The notes under the pieces are model-generated. The model had not been told where the DNA came from and made no database searches. It saw nothing but the letters and a program-made list of their open reading frames with translations. 64,000 nt of DNA from Pseudanabaena frigida (lineage in GTDB: Bacteria > Cyanobacteriota > Cyanobacteriia > Pseudanabaenales > Pseudanabaenaceae), in NCBI GenBank assembly GCA_003242085.1, contig QBML01000005.1:234261-298260 (forward strand), given 5' to 3'. The translations under genes were made by a program, and so were the position numbers. Shown here one piece after another: positions 53,473-63,180 of the stretch (its first letter is position 1; every line of letters begins with the position of its first letter).

Positions 53473-56031
53473 ATGCGAGCGGTATTGATGGCAGGCGGAT
53501 CGGGTACAAGATTGCGTCCACTAACTTGCGATTTGCCAAAACCGATGGTATCGGTGCTAAATCGTCCAATTACCGAACATATTCTCAATTTGCTGAAGCG
53601 GCATGACATTCGCGAAGTGATCGCCACATTACACTATTTGCCAGATGTGATTCGCGAACATTTTGGCGATGGTTCAGACTTTGGCGTAAATATGATGTAC
53701 GTGGTCGAGGAAGATCGCCCTCTCGGTACAGCAGGCTGCGTCAAAAATGTTGAGAGTCTTTTAGACAATACTTTTATTGTCATTAGTGGCGACAGTATTA
53801 CTGACTTTGATCTAACTGCGGCAATCAAGTTTCATCGAGCCAAAAAATCGCAAGCGACCCTGATCTTACGCCGAGTTAGCGATCCTATGGCTTTCGGTGT
53901 AGTTATTACCGATGAGCAAGATCGCATCCAAAGATTTTTAGAAAAGCCATCTACGAGCGAAGTTTTTTCGGATACGGTGAATACGGGTATTTATATTCTC
54001 GAACCACAAATTCTAGATTTTTTGCCCATTAACGAGCCAAGTGATTTTTCAACCGATCTTTTCCCGCTACTACTCGCTAAAAATGTACCGATGTACGGCT
54101 ATATTGCGAATGGTTATTGGTGCGATATTGGCTCTTTGGAAGCATATCGACAAGCTCAGTATGATGCGATTCGCGGAAGAGTTCACTTAGATTTAGACTA
54201 CGTGCAATTGCGGACAGGCTTATGGATTGGCAGTCATACAGTCATTTCACCAACGGTTCAGATCGAGCCACCTGTATTGATTGGCAGTAATTGCTCGATC
54301 GGCGATCGCACTAAAATTTCCGCAGGTACGGTCATTGGCGATCGCGTTACTGTTGGTTCTGATTGCGATCTTCAGCGCCCAATTATTGGTAATAGTGCCA
54401 TGATTGGCGAAGAGTGTCATCTTTGGGCTTGCACGATTGCTCGCAATGTTCGCATTAGTCGTCGCGCCCACGTTATGGAAGGAGCCGTGATTGGCTCCAA
54501 TTCTTCAATAGGTGAAGAATCACGGGTTTTTCCAAATGTGCGGATTTGGCCGAGCAAGCATGTTGAAGCTGGCGCGACCTTGACCACTAATTTGATCTGG
54601 GGGGCAATGGCATCGCGCAATTTATTTGGGCATCATAGTGTGTCGGGCTTAGCCAACATTGACATTACTCCCGAATTTGCGGTGAAACTAGGAGCTGCCT
54701 ATGGGGCAACTCTGCGTCCTAACTCTCATGTGATGGTATCGCGGGATCAACGTACGATCTGCCGTATGTTGACGCGATCGCTAATTTCAGGATTAATGTC
54801 GGTTGGAATCAATGTCGAAAACCTTGAAGCTACGGCAATCCCGATTGCGAGATTTATTGCGCCCAGTCTGGGAGTTGTTGGTGGTATTCATGTAAGAGTG
54901 CATCCTGAACGCAATGATTGCGTGATGATCGAGTTTCTTGATGCTGACGGAATCAATATCAATAAATCGACAGAAAAGAAGATTGAAGGAACATTTTTTA
55001 AAGAAGATTTTCGTCGTGCCAGAATTGAAGAAATCGGTGAAATCAGCTACCCGACTCGCGTATTGGATTATTACAACAGTGGCTTTGCCAAAAATATTGA
55101 TGTTGAATCAATTCGTTTCAGTGATTGCAAAAAGATTGTCATTGATTATGTTTACGCTGTTTCGGGCGCAGTTTTGCCTAGGATTTTAGGTAAATTTAGT
55201 ACTGATGTTGTTGTTCTCAATGCTAGCCTCAATGAGGTGGCTCCAGCACCATCCGATCGCGAAAAAATGTTGACACAACTAACTGATGTCGTCAAAGCCG
55301 TTCATGCAAACTTTGGGGTACAGGTTTTTGCTAATGGTGAAAAATTTATCTTAATCGATGAATTAGGAAAGCCAATTCGAGATGAAATCCTAACTGGTTT
55401 AATGGTGGAAATGGCGTTGATGTCTCAACATGGCGGAACAGTGGTCGTTCCCGTTTCTGCTTCAGGTATGGTAGAACTGATTGCCGAAAAACATAATGGT
55501 AAGGTTATACGCACCCGATCTAACCCGACAGCACTGATGGCTACTTGTCATAGCACCAAAGATGTTGTCTTAGGTGGTTCGGCTGACATGGGCTTTATTT
55601 TTCCACAACTTCATCCAGGTTTTGATGCTATGTTTGGCATTGCCAAAATTATGGAATGGATTACGCTGCAAAAGCGATCGCTTTCACAGGTTCGGTTGCA
55701 TATGCCCCGTTGCCATTTTCGCAAACAAATAGTGCGCTGTCCTTGGAGTGTCAAAGGTACGCTTATGCGCCATTTAGTTGAATCCTATGGATGTGAAAGA
55801 ATTGAACTTATTGATGGGGTCAAGGTTTTTTATAGCGATCGCGATTGGGTATTAGTGTTACCTGATGCAGGAGATCCGATCGTGCATGTTTTTTCTAATG
55901 GTTTTGATACACCATTGAGTAGCGGTCAAGCATGGGCTGAAAAATACATTCAGGATTTTTGTAGTCACATTGAGGGTTTCTGTAAGATTCAAATTGCTCT
56001 ATCTAAGGATTCTGTGCTTTTAGACAACTAG
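53473..56031 (+). CDS. Mannose-1-phosphate guanylyltransferase-like protein fused to a phosphomannomutase-like region
   Basis: 852 aa from ATG 53473, with GGAGGA just upstream (TTG 53455 rejected). N-terminal NDP-sugar pyrophosphorylase domain: MRAVLMAGGSGTRLRP with the GGxGTRxxP loop, LVYxxPKP-like DLPKPMVSVL, EDRPLGTAGCVKNV and NTGIYILEPQIL. Left-handed hexapeptide repeats follow (about 240-360, IGSNCSIGDRTKI). The C-terminal 450 residues have the phosphohexomutase fold. The TASHNP phosphoserine loop is not recognisable: GVVGGIHVRVHPERND lies where it should be. A regulatory or degenerate mutase half is therefore inferred. Pathway: probably GDP- or dTDP-sugar supply. Confidence 0.9.
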   Translation: MRAVLMAGGSGTRLRPLTCDLPKPMVSVLNRPITEHILNLLKRHDIREVIATLHYLPDVIREHFGDGSDFGVNMMYVVEEDRPLGTAGCVKNVESLLDNTFIVISGDSITDFDLTAAIKFHRAKKSQATLILRRVSDPMAFGVVITDEQDRIQRFLEKPSTSEVFSDTVNTGIYILEPQILDFLPINEPSDFSTDLFPLLLAKNVPMYGYIANGYWCDIGSLEAYRQAQYDAIRGRVHLDLDYVQLRTGLWIGSHTVISPTVQIEPPVLIGSNCSIGDRTKISAGTVIGDRVTVGSDCDLQRPIIGNSAMIGEECHLWACTIARNVRISRRAHVMEGAVIGSNSSIGEESRVFPNVRIWPSKHVEAGATLTTNLIWGAMASRNLFGHHSVSGLANIDITPEFAVKLGAAYGATLRPNSHVMVSRDQRTICRMLTRSLISGLMSVGINVENLEATAIPIARFIAPSLGVVGGIHVRVHPERNDCVMIEFLDADGININKSTEKKIEGTFFKEDFRRARIEEIGEISYPTRVLDYYNSGFAKNIDVESIRFSDCKKIVIDYVYAVSGAVLPRILGKFSTDVVVLNASLNEVAPAPSDREKMLTQLTDVVKAVHANFGVQVFANGEKFILIDELGKPIRDEILTGLMVEMALMSQHGGTVVVPVSASGMVELIAEKHNGKVIRTRSNPTALMATCHSTKDVVLGGSADMGFIFPQLHPGFDAMFGIAKIMEWITLQKRSLSQVRLHMPRCHFRKQIVRCPWSVKGTLMRHLVESYGCERIELIDGVKVFYSDRDWVLVLPDAGDPIVHVFSNGFDTPLSSGQAWAEKYIQDFCSHIEGFCKIQIALSKDSVLLDN

Positions 56032-56154
56032 GGCTTATACCGAATCTATAACTAATTGGTTGATTTTTTGCTAAATAGGTTGACAAAACCCTATATACCT
56101 TTGCTATAGTAATTACCGCGCAATCAAAGAGATTTGAACAACGCGCCAAAATGT

Positions 56155-56226
56155 TGGGGTGTCGCCAAGTGGTAAGGCATCTGGTTTTGGTCCAGACATT
56201 CCGAGGTTCGAATCCTTGCACCCCAG
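56155..56226 (+). tRNA. trnQ-UUG: tRNA-Gln (anticodon UUG)
   Basis: Acceptor TGGGGTG/CACCCCA with discriminator G. Anticodon stem-loop TCTGG-TTTTGGT-CCAGA with anticodon TTG. T-loop GGTTCGAATCC. 72 nt, class I, CCA not encoded. A terminator follows at 56235. Confidence 0.95.
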
Positions 56227-56234
56227 TTGAAAGT

Positions 56235-56266
56235 AAAAAAGCTCCTCTGTATGAGGAGCTTTTTTA
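56235..56266 (+). terminator. Rho-independent terminator after tRNA-Gln
   Basis: GCTCCTC / GAGGAGC with loop TGTAT, flanked by AAAAAA and TTTTTT. Nine bases after the tRNA. Confidence 0.88.
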
Positions 56267-56291
56267 TTAGCTAAAGACGTCTTTACAGTCT

Positions 56292-57068
56292 TTAGCCAGC
56301 GAAATTATCTTTTTGCCCGCGAATTTTAGCAAACACGCGATCGGGAATCTCAATACCAGCCGATCGCTGAAGTGCAGGAAAATCCCATCGCATAAATGGA
56401 TTAGTACGCTTTTCTAGTCCAATCGTCGTTGGCACGGTTGCCTCACCTCTTTGGCGCATTGCTGTTGCGGTTGTCATCCGTTCTTGCAAATCTAGATTAT
56501 CCGCATCAACAGTCAGTGCAAATTTAAGATTGCCCAGAGTATACTCATGGGCGCACCATACGCGAGTATCGTCAGGTAGTTGGCGCAATTGATCCAGTGA
56601 GGCAAGCATTTGAGCAGGAGTGCCTTCAAATAATCTGCCGCAGCCACCTGCAAACAAAGTATCACCACAGAATAGTTCACCGCCTCGATTGCCAACTGGA
56701 GGGAAATAATAAGCTATATGGGCATAAGTATGTCCTGGCACAAAAAATACTTGGGCTTCTCGATCGCCAAATTTAACGCGATCGCCACCCTTTAAAAATA
56801 CCTGTTGATGTGGAATGCGATCGCGATCTTTTTCGCCACCATAAACAATTGCTTCGGGAAATTTTTTGATGAGTGCTGAGTTTCCACCAACATGATCGCC
56901 ATGATGATGCGTATTAAAAATGGCAACTAAAGGTGCGCCTAGTTCTTCTAATTTTGCTAAGACTGGCTCAGCGATCGCGGGATCGACTACTGCCGCAATA
57001 TTTTGCTCGGGATCGTGTAGGACAAAAACATAATTGTCACTCAAAACAGCTAAACGGTAGACATTCAT
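56292..57068 (-). CDS. gloB: Hydroxyacylglutathione hydrolase (glyoxalase II)
   Basis: Hydrolyses S-lactoylglutathione to lactate and glutathione. 258 aa. Metallo-beta-lactamase fold: [20 protein letters not shown] with the THxHxDH metal site, [15 protein letters not shown] with the third His, [20 protein letters not shown] with the bridging Asp, and [13 protein letters not shown]. The C-terminal [15 protein letters not shown] with NPFMR signature matches GloB. ATG 57068 ([13 protein letters not shown]) is the usual start. Confidence 0.95.
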   Translation of the reverse strand: MNVYRLAVLSDNYVFVLHDPEQNIAAVVDPAIAEPVLAKLEELGAPLVAIFNTHHHGDHVGGNSALIKKFPEAIVYGGEKDRDRIPHQQVFLKGGDRVKFGDREAQVFFVPGHTYAHIAYYFPPVGNRGGELFCGDTLFAGGCGRLFEGTPAQMLASLDQLRQLPDDTRVWCAHEYTLGNLKFALTVDADNLDLQERMTTATAMRQRGEATVPTTIGLEKRTNPFMRWDFPALQRSAGIEIPDRVFAKIRGQKDNFAG

Positions 57069-57123
57069 AAAATTGGTCGATCGAGTAATGTACGAATTTT
57101 GAAAAAGTCTTGGTTTGCAAGTC

Positions 57124-57549
57124 TTATTGGGATTGAAGTAAAGCGATCGCAGCTTCTAGCCTAGAGGAATAGTTTTTAGCAAATTCCTCAAACCATAAAC
57201 CTTCACTACAAAGAGGATCGAGGTGTTTGAGCCATTCAGTCGCTTTTTGAGCGATTATCCGATCCTCTTTAGCTTTTTGGCGATCGGCAACCTGCTGTAA
57301 ATCGCGGTCAATTGCTGGCAAAGCCTGATTGGTGATAACTTCTGGAGTTATCTGCGAAGGTGAATAGTTTAGCGAATTGTCGCGTAAATCATTTAGTAAT
57401 CGATCCAGAGATGTGGCAATTGGCGCAGGCTGATTAATAGATTGACTTAGTAAATTCGCAATCTCCTGTTGAGTAATATGCTGCTTACCTGATTGCGGAT
57501 CCTTATATTTGCCATGAAGATCGGAGAGAATGGATTCAAGAGATTCCAT
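57124..57549 (-). CDS. Conserved protein, possibly Slr1339-type salt-stress family
   Basis: 141 aa, helical and soluble. N-terminal [20 protein letters not shown], a central [14 protein letters not shown] and the C-terminal [20 protein letters not shown] through [12 protein letters not shown]. That C-terminal pattern (LDPL...[10 protein letters not shown].SxLEAAI.xL) recalls a cyanobacterial salt-stress family named after Slr1339; the assignment is from memory. Function unknown. Single gene 55 bp upstream of gloB on the same strand, so it may be co-transcribed with it. Confidence 0.7.
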   Translation of the reverse strand: MESLESILSDLHGKYKDPQSGKQHITQQEIANLLSQSINQPAPIATSLDRLLNDLRDNSLNYSPSQITPEVITNQALPAIDRDLQQVADRQKAKEDRIIAQKATEWLKHLDPLCSEGLWFEEFAKNYSSRLEAAIALLQSQ

Positions 57550-57646
57550 TTAATTTTTTATCCGTAACATACCTATATATTTATAGCTTATGTTACGCGG
57601 AATCCTAGCCTCCTGTTAAAGGTAGCGCTATTTCAATGAGTATAGC

Positions 57647-57738
57647 TATAGCAATTACCAATCGAACAAACCAAGAAAAATTTTGAAAGCATTGCAAAGC
57701 AATGCTTTCAAAATTTTTCTTGGTTTGGGTTTGAACTC
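57647..57738. repeat. Family B repeat (copy 6)
   Basis: Begins TATAGCAATTACCAATCGAA (a TATAGC variant of TACAGC). The inner hairpin CCAAGAAAAATTTTGAAAGC pairs with its exact complement around ATTGCAAAGCAAT. The right end TTTGGGTTTGAACTCAGAGT has lost the AGCGC...GCTGTA terminus. Confidence 0.7.
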
Positions 57739-57814
57739 AGAGTACCTTATGGTAAGAATTTCTAAATATAGCCCTGATTAGATCGGAGAATGCTTTGCCA
57801 AAAACTCTCAAAAC

Positions 57815-58282
57815 TTAAACCTTCTCGACTGGGAACTGAATCTCAGTAATGTAAGACTCATTATCTAGCTCGTCTCCACCTTGAATATAGAACTCACGGT
57901 TTGCGCCAATGCAGCGATAACCGTTATTTCCAATCCAAGTTAACAAGTGTTGATAAACCTTCGGAAAGCTGTTGTAGCTACCATGATGGATCGTACTAGC
58001 GATCGCATCATAGCCCTGAAGCTCGTAAACTTTAATGCGATCGTTCCCTTTTACTGAAGGATTCACAGCTAAAACTGCCTCCCCATCAACATCGCTCTCC
58101 TTGTAGCCATAATCATGCCAGATACCAGTATCATACTCAAACTTAGTAATCCCTTGCTGTGCGAGATATTGATATAACTCTTGAAAGAGTTTACCAATCG
58201 CAAAATAATTAGGCAAAATTTCGCGAATTGAAGCAACCGTAATTGGCTCAACCTTTTTAATTACAACTTCGTAATCAGACAT
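57815..58282 (-). CDS. GyrI-like small-molecule-binding domain protein
   Basis: 155 aa from ATG 58282 (MSDYEVVIKKVEPITVASIR); longer frames would read into thiL and are rejected. GyrI/AraC effector-binding fold: opening VVIKKVEPITVASIR, central IKVYELQGYDAIASTIHHGSY, FPKVYQHLLTWIGNNGYRCI, and the ending REFYIQGGDELDNESYITEI with the acidic pocket. Standing alone without a DNA-binding domain, it could be a ligand-sequestering protein. It overlaps thiL by 8 bp, so it is translated from the same transcript. Confidence 0.85.
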   Translation of the reverse strand: MSDYEVVIKKVEPITVASIREILPNYFAIGKLFQELYQYLAQQGITKFEYDTGIWHDYGYKESDVDGEAVLAVNPSVKGNDRIKVYELQGYDAIASTIHHGSYNSFPKVYQHLLTWIGNNGYRCIGANREFYIQGGDELDNESYITEIQFPVEKV

Positions 58283-59288
58283 TGAAATGTTGAAAAGCCG
58301 ATCGCATTTCCAGACCATCAATTCGATCGCCCTCAACAATCTCACCGATAATTACGGCACCAGATAACTGATTGACAAATTGTTCTGCTAATTCAAAAGG
58401 CATACATAAAACTAGTTCAAAATCTTCCCCGCCATACAGTACCCAATCTAATGCACGATCTCCAGCCAAGGTTCTCACGGCTCTACAGATTGGGAGAGAT
58501 CGCCAATAGATTTTTGCCCCGACTTCACTTGCGCGACAAATTTGGGCGATCGCATCCGCTAATCCATCACTACTATCCATTCCTGAAATAGGGAAATCAC
58601 CTAAATGATTTTGTTGTTTGAGAATTTTGTGCACAATTGCGATCGCATCAAAACGGGGAGTTGGTCGTTGATGATAGCGGCAAATTGCTTGCACTAAATC
58701 GTTTCCAGCCAAAATGCGATTGCCGATCTTAAGCGGAGCTAATAACTTCTCTTTTAACTCTTCTTTAAATAGAAGTTCTAAACCAGCTTTGGAAAGTCCA
58801 TGCAAACCCGTCATCACGATCGCATCACCAACTCGCGCCGTATGTCTTTGGATAATTTGATTCTTGGGGACTTGTCCAAAAGCTGTCACCGACAAAGTTC
58901 TCACAGGCGATCGCACCGTATCACCACCCACTAATTCTGTGCCATAGGTTTGCAAACATTCACTAAAGCCACGATATACACCTTCAATCCAAGCAACTTG
59001 TGTATCAGGTGGCAATCCCACTGACATTACTAATCCCCAAGGCTGAGCACCCATCGCCGCCAAATCTGACAAATTTACAGCCGCCGCGCGCCATCCTACA
59101 TCTTCGGCACTAGTCGTGCGATCGCTAAAATGCACTTCATCGACCAACATATCTGTGGTGACTACCATCTGGCGATCGGGCAAGGTTGCTCCCATAGCCG
59201 CCGCATCATCCCCCACCACCTCACTACAATATTGCCGAAAAATTTTCAGCAATCCCTGCTCACCTAAACTGTTGATCGTTTCTGTCAT
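58275..59288 (-). CDS. thiL: Thiamine-monophosphate kinase
   Basis: Makes thiamine diphosphate from TMP. 337 aa of the PurM-like fold: MVVTTDMLVDEVHFSDR, the ATP-binding DVGWRAAAVNLSDLAAMGA, LVGGDTVRSPVRTLSVTAFG, MDSSDGLADAIAQI, and LDWVLYGGEDFELVLCMPF. ATG 59288. No THI-box or TPP riboswitch is apparent upstream. It is followed by the overlapping GyrI-like gene; a functional link is not evident. Confidence 0.95.
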   Translation of the reverse strand: MTETINSLGEQGLLKIFRQYCSEVVGDDAAAMGATLPDRQMVVTTDMLVDEVHFSDRTTSAEDVGWRAAAVNLSDLAAMGAQPWGLVMSVGLPPDTQVAWIEGVYRGFSECLQTYGTELVGGDTVRSPVRTLSVTAFGQVPKNQIIQRHTARVGDAIVMTGLHGLSKAGLELLFKEELKEKLLAPLKIGNRILAGNDLVQAICRYHQRPTPRFDAIAIVHKILKQQNHLGDFPISGMDSSDGLADAIAQICRASEVGAKIYWRSLPICRAVRTLAGDRALDWVLYGGEDFELVLCMPFELAEQFVNQLSGAVIIGEIVEGDRIDGLEMRSAFQHFNV

Positions 59289-59318
59289 CTATAGCCATTG
59301 ATAGAACTGAATACCCTC

Positions 59319-59525
59319 TTAAGAAGGCTGCTCCAGTTTTTGCTGAATTAAACTCTCAATTTCTTGGATATCTTTTACTGACTGAGGCATAGCAAAGGTT
59401 TCTGAAGATGTATTTACTGTAAAGAGATCGACAAATATCCGAAATGCGTCTTTATCACTGGGATGAGCAATAACATAAGCGCGTAACTCTTTCTTAGTCA
59501 TTGTGTTGAAATCGAGCTTAATCAC
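59319..59525 (-). CDS. Small hypothetical protein, 68 aa
   Basis: GTG 59525 is preceded by GGAGG with 5-base spacing, so I prefer it over the upstream ATG 59537, which overlaps the GGAGG. VIKLDFNTMTKKELRAYVIA, HPSDKDAFRIFVDLF and an acidic tail. The (M/F)(T/S)KxELRAYVLAHxxDxDAF pattern is a common small family in cyanobacteria, seen elsewhere next to toxin-like genes. Function unknown; 30 bases upstream of thiL. Confidence 0.7.
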   Translation of the reverse strand: MIKLDFNTMTKKELRAYVIAHPSDKDAFRIFVDLFTVNTSSETFAMPQSVKDIQEIESLIQQKLEQPS

Positions 59526-59718
59526 AAAAACCTCCAAAGACCATTACGGTAAACCTCTATCTCTATATTATCGCCAGCGAGTATGAATACGTTGCTTGTG
59601 CGTTCATCTAGACTTACTAGGAAGATGGGAGTAAAAGTGTTTGTTAAAGATTGACATAACATGACGCACATGATGCCTTGTTCGGAAGTGGGCAAAACTG
59701 ATAAACCTCATAATATTT

Positions 59719-59755
59719 AAAGGTAGAAAATGAGCTTTGCTAACTTTCTACCTTT
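59719..59755 (-). terminator. Hairpin downstream of argC
   Basis: AAAGGTAGAAA (59719-59729) pairs with TTTCTACCTTT (59745-59755), loop of 15. It lies 9 bp beyond the argC stop and is AT-rich, a plausible terminator. Confidence 0.5.
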
Positions 59756-59764
59756 GGTAATAGT

Positions 59765-60823
59765 TTAAGGATAGAAAGTTAGCTTTGGTAAGGCTAATGA
59801 CTCTTCCCAGCCCATCATGATATTCATACATTGCACAGCTTGGGCGGCTTGACCTTTCATTAGATTATCGATCGCGGAAACTACAATAACTCTACCAGTG
59901 CGCTCATCGACCTCTACACCGAGATAACAGAGATTTGTGCCTAAAGCCCATTTAGTTTGAGGGAAAATATTCTTTGGTAGAACCTGTACCCATTCTGAAT
60001 TGCGATAAAAAGACTTATAAATTGTTAGGACATCTTCCTTAACTAAACCTGGATCGCGTAACTTAGCGTATACCGTCGAAAGAATACCGCGAATCATCGG
60101 AATCAGGTGTGGCGTGAACTGTACTAATACCTCTTGACCTGCCATATCACTACAAATCTGCTCGATTTCTGGCGTGTGGCGATGACTAGCGATACCATAG
60201 GCTCCGAGAGAGCCATCAGCCTCAGCCAACAATAGGTTAGTCTTTGGCTGGCGACCACCTCCTGATGTCCCTGACTTAGCATCGATAATAATCGTACTAG
60301 GATCGACTAGACCTTGCTTTAGTAAAGGTTGGATGGCTAATAAACTAGCGGTAGGATAGCAACCCGCACATCCAACTAAGTCGGCAGTAGCGATGCGATC
60401 GCGATAAATTTCGGGTAACCCGTAGACAGCTTTAGAATTAACTTCACCATCAGTCCGTGCCTCTTTGTACCATGATTCGTAAACTTGCAGATCCGTAAAG
60501 CGATAATCTGCAGATAAATCGAGGACTTTACAGCCCTTAGCTAATAGACGTGGTGCAATTTTGCTGGCTAAACCATTGGGCAATGATAAAAAGACAATTT
60601 TGCAGCGATCGGCGATCGCTTCAGGTTCGAGATTCTCAATCGGTAAATTTACCACATGGGCAATATGTGGATAAAGATCCGCAAAATTTTGACCAACAGA
60701 ACCGCTCCCACCCATATAGGTAATATTCACCAATGGATGCTCTAGTAGCAATCTGACCAATTGGATGCCCCCGTAACCCGAAGCGCCAATAATACCTACG
60801 GGGATGCGATTCTGTGCGCTCAT
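59765..60823 (-). CDS. argC: N-acetyl-gamma-glutamyl-phosphate reductase
   Basis: Third step of arginine synthesis. 352 aa. NADP motif [35 protein letters not shown], the active-site [15 protein letters not shown] with the catalytic Cys, [18 protein letters not shown] and [11 protein letters not shown]. Full family length. Single gene with an 867-bp gap upstream toward cyabrB. No other arg genes in the window. Confidence 0.97.
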   Translation of the reverse strand: MSAQNRIPVGIIGASGYGGIQLVRLLLEHPLVNITYMGGSGSVGQNFADLYPHIAHVVNLPIENLEPEAIADRCKIVFLSLPNGLASKIAPRLLAKGCKVLDLSADYRFTDLQVYESWYKEARTDGEVNSKAVYGLPEIYRDRIATADLVGCAGCYPTASLLAIQPLLKQGLVDPSTIIIDAKSGTSGGGRQPKTNLLLAEADGSLGAYGIASHRHTPEIEQICSDMAGQEVLVQFTPHLIPMIRGILSTVYAKLRDPGLVKEDVLTIYKSFYRNSEWVQVLPKNIFPQTKWALGTNLCYLGVEVDERTGRVIVVSAIDNLMKGQAAQAVQCMNIMMGWEESLALPKLTFYP

Positions 60824-61690
60824 AAACTTACTCCATCAAAATATAGAAAATGCTTTCGGTGTTTGGGGTAACAACTTAGCATAAGCCAAGTGTTTAACTA
60901 AACTTCACGCATTAAAAATGCTGTGATTTTTTTCTAACCTTAGAACAGCCCGTACAAATCATCATTTATTCTAAATATTCACCATAAATGTAAAGATCGT
61001 TTTAGATAGAAACATTTGATGCATATTTTACATTTTGTTAGTTTCAGCTTGTCTAGGTTCAGCATGTCCAAATCACCTATATGGGTGAAGAAATATATAT
61101 TTAATTAGTGCGAAATTTTGGTAATAAAAAGTTGGCTTTAAGTAAGCAAAGAATTAAAAACAACATTTTATCAATTATTTTTAAAGCAAATATAGTAATT
61201 TAGTGTTCATTTGTGAGTTTTTAAGAGTTGAGACAGATTCAACCAGATCTTGCTAATCTTGTAGCTAATTGATGGTTTCTAAGTAGAGACTCGATCTGAA
61301 TATACAAAGATATACTGTATTCAAGACAAAATATACATAGGCTCTGATAAAAAGTATTAGCGATTATCAAGTAGTAGTTATTTAAAAAGCATCTATGCGA
61401 TTTTTCTTGTAATAGCAAACCTTACTGATATGTCGAACAACAGAAAAATTTCTTTCATGTTTCCATATATTTGATATGTTTCTGTAATTCAGCTTTAGTT
61501 TGTTTTCAAAATACAGAGGTAATTTTCAAAATATTTCCGATTTTACCCGAATATTTTTCCAATATGTTTAAAAATGTACGACAATAAATACGTAGTTCTA
61601 TATGGGTTAAATTCCCATTCATTATAAAATTTCTCCTAGCTACTAGAGAGATATTTTTAACTCTGAAACCTTGAAATTTCTGATAATCCT
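60824..61690. other. Long AT-rich non-coding region upstream of cyabrB
   Basis: 867 bp without a plausible gene on either strand; it separates divergent argC (minus) and the AbrB-type gene (plus). The sequence is strongly AT-rich with runs like TATATATTTAATTAG (61093) and no GCGATCGC octamer. I see no clean hairpins, repeats of families A-C, or riboswitch. A long 5' leader or extended promoter for cyabrB is inferred. Confidence 0.5.
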
Positions 61691-62083
61691 ATGACAGACA
61701 CTGTAACTGCTCCTTTAACAGGAAAGGCTCTTCTTCAAAAAGCAAAAGAGCTTAACAATTTACCTAAGCGCGAACAAGCAAAAAAATGTGGGTATTTCAC
61801 ACGGGGGAAAGATGGCGTAGATCGTGTTAATTTGACAGAATTTTATGAAGCAGTGCTTGCTGCTAGAGGATTTGCAATTAATCCCGAACAGAATAAAGAT
61901 GGTCGTGGACGCGAACCTACGTTTCGAGTTAGCGTTCATAAAAATGGTCAAATCGTTATCGGCTCTACCTATACAAGATCGATGGGGTTAAACGAAGGGG
62001 ATGAGTTTGAAATTAAACTCGGTTATAAGCATATCCATCTGATTCAGTTGACTAGCGATCGAGATGAAGATAGCGAAGAATAA
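61691..62083 (+). CDS. CyAbrB-type transcriptional regulator
   Basis: 130 aa. A cyanobacterial AbrB-like protein: N-terminal TAPLTGKALLQKAKELNNLP, then KCGYFTRGKDGVDRVNLTEF and the C-terminal AbrB/SpoVT-like fold FRVSVHKNGQIVIGSTYTRS with MGLNEGDEFEIKLGYKHIHL. The C-terminal DNA-binding arrangement is the family hallmark. CyAbrB proteins act as global regulators of carbon/nitrogen balance. Long upstream region and its own terminator at 62196-62249 suggest a separately controlled gene. Confidence 0.92.
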   Translation: MTDTVTAPLTGKALLQKAKELNNLPKREQAKKCGYFTRGKDGVDRVNLTEFYEAVLAARGFAINPEQNKDGRGREPTFRVSVHKNGQIVIGSTYTRSMGLNEGDEFEIKLGYKHIHLIQLTSDRDEDSEE

Positions 62084-62195
62084 CTAAGTTTTTTGCAGTC
62101 AAATTTAAATAAACTCTAAGTTATAAACCTGAAAATTAGTTTTTAATACAAATTTTAGGAATTAAAACCAAGAGGTTATTTAATTAGATTGTTCT

Positions 62196-62249
62196 AGCGA
62201 GAAGATTGATACTACTTTACTGGTATGTGTTGAATCTTCCCGCTTTTTT
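62196..62249 (+). terminator. Terminator downstream of cyabrB
   Basis: AGCGAGAAGATT pairs with AATCTTCCCGCT (one mismatch) across a long loop, followed by TTTTTTA. About 110 bases after the cyabrB stop. Confidence 0.6.
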
Positions 62250-62294
62250 ATTGATTCTAATTTTTGATGTGATTTTAATTTCTAGGTTTTTTCT

Positions 62295-63089
62295 ATGCAG
62301 CTAGTTGATACACATGTGCACATTAACTTCAAAGATTTTCAGACCGATCTTGATGCTGTGCGCGATCGCTGGTTACACAATGGTGTGACAAGGCTCGTAC
62401 ATTCTTGTGTGAGTCCTGACGAGTTTGAGCAAATTCAAATGATTGCCGATCGCTTTCCTGAAGTAAGTTTTGCGGTTGGTTTACATCCATTAGATAAAAA
62501 CCTCAATACAATGGGTTGGAATCCAGAAATTGGCGATCGCATTAAGACTTTGGCTAAGAGCGATCGGCGTGTGGTGGCGATCGGTGAGACGGGATTAGAT
62601 TTTTTTAAGTCAGATAGCAAGACCGCTCAAATTGAAGCTTTTAAATCCCAACTGAGAACCGCGCGATCGCTGAATTTGCCAGTAATTATTCACTCTCGCG
62701 AAGCTGCGGAAGCAACTCGCGAAGTTTTGCAGGAACTCAATGCTGAAGCTCCTTCTGAGCCAATTCGTGGCGTAATGCATTGTTGGGCAGGGAGTCCTGA
62801 AGAAACACAATGGTTTGTGGACTTAGGGATGTACATCAGTTTTAGCGGTGTGGTTACTTTTAAAAACGCTCACGATCTGCATGAATCGGCAAAGATCGTG
62901 CCAAGCGATCGCCTCTTAGTTGAGACTGATTGCCCATTCCTTGCACCAGTGCCGAAGCGAGGTAAACGCAATGAACCTGCCTATGTATTACATGTAGCCG
63001 AAAGCGTTGCTAAGTTACGCGATGTACAGTTGTCTGCCTTAGCAGAACAAACGACCAATAATGCGTTTACGTTGTTTTCTCTTGCTTAA
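62295..63089 (+). CDS. tatD: TatD-family metal-dependent hydrolase/DNase
   Basis: 264 aa. TIM-barrel amidohydrolase: VDTHVHINF with the paired His, [23 protein letters not shown] with the metal Glu, [36 protein letters not shown] and [20 protein letters not shown]. All metal-ligand positions are intact. TatD homologues have 3'-5' DNase activity; other hydrolase roles are possible. ATG 62295 fits. Followed by the cysteine desulfurase gene. Confidence 0.93.
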   Translation: MQLVDTHVHINFKDFQTDLDAVRDRWLHNGVTRLVHSCVSPDEFEQIQMIADRFPEVSFAVGLHPLDKNLNTMGWNPEIGDRIKTLAKSDRRVVAIGETGLDFFKSDSKTAQIEAFKSQLRTARSLNLPVIIHSREAAEATREVLQELNAEAPSEPIRGVMHCWAGSPEETQWFVDLGMYISFSGVVTFKNAHDLHESAKIVPSDRLLVETDCPFLAPVPKRGKRNEPAYVLHVAESVAKLRDVQLSALAEQTTNNAFTLFSLA

Positions 63090-63134
63090 CGATTTGGCTG
63101 CAACTGCGGTGTAGCCAAATCCAAAACTGGTTTT

Positions 63135-63163
63135 TTGTTAAGTGTACGAAGCGCACTCAACAA
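63135..63163. repeat. Imperfect hairpin between tatD and the desulfurase gene
   Basis: TTGTTAAGTGTACGAAGCGC...CACTCAACAA with an ACGAAGCG centre. It resembles a decayed family A core and lies 45 bp after tatD, so it may act as a terminator. Confidence 0.4.
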
Positions 63164-63180
63164 ATGGTTAAAATTAATTT

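Noticed and set aside
58275-59300. TPP riboswitch controlling thiL
   Set aside because: No THI-box consensus is visible in the short upstream space.
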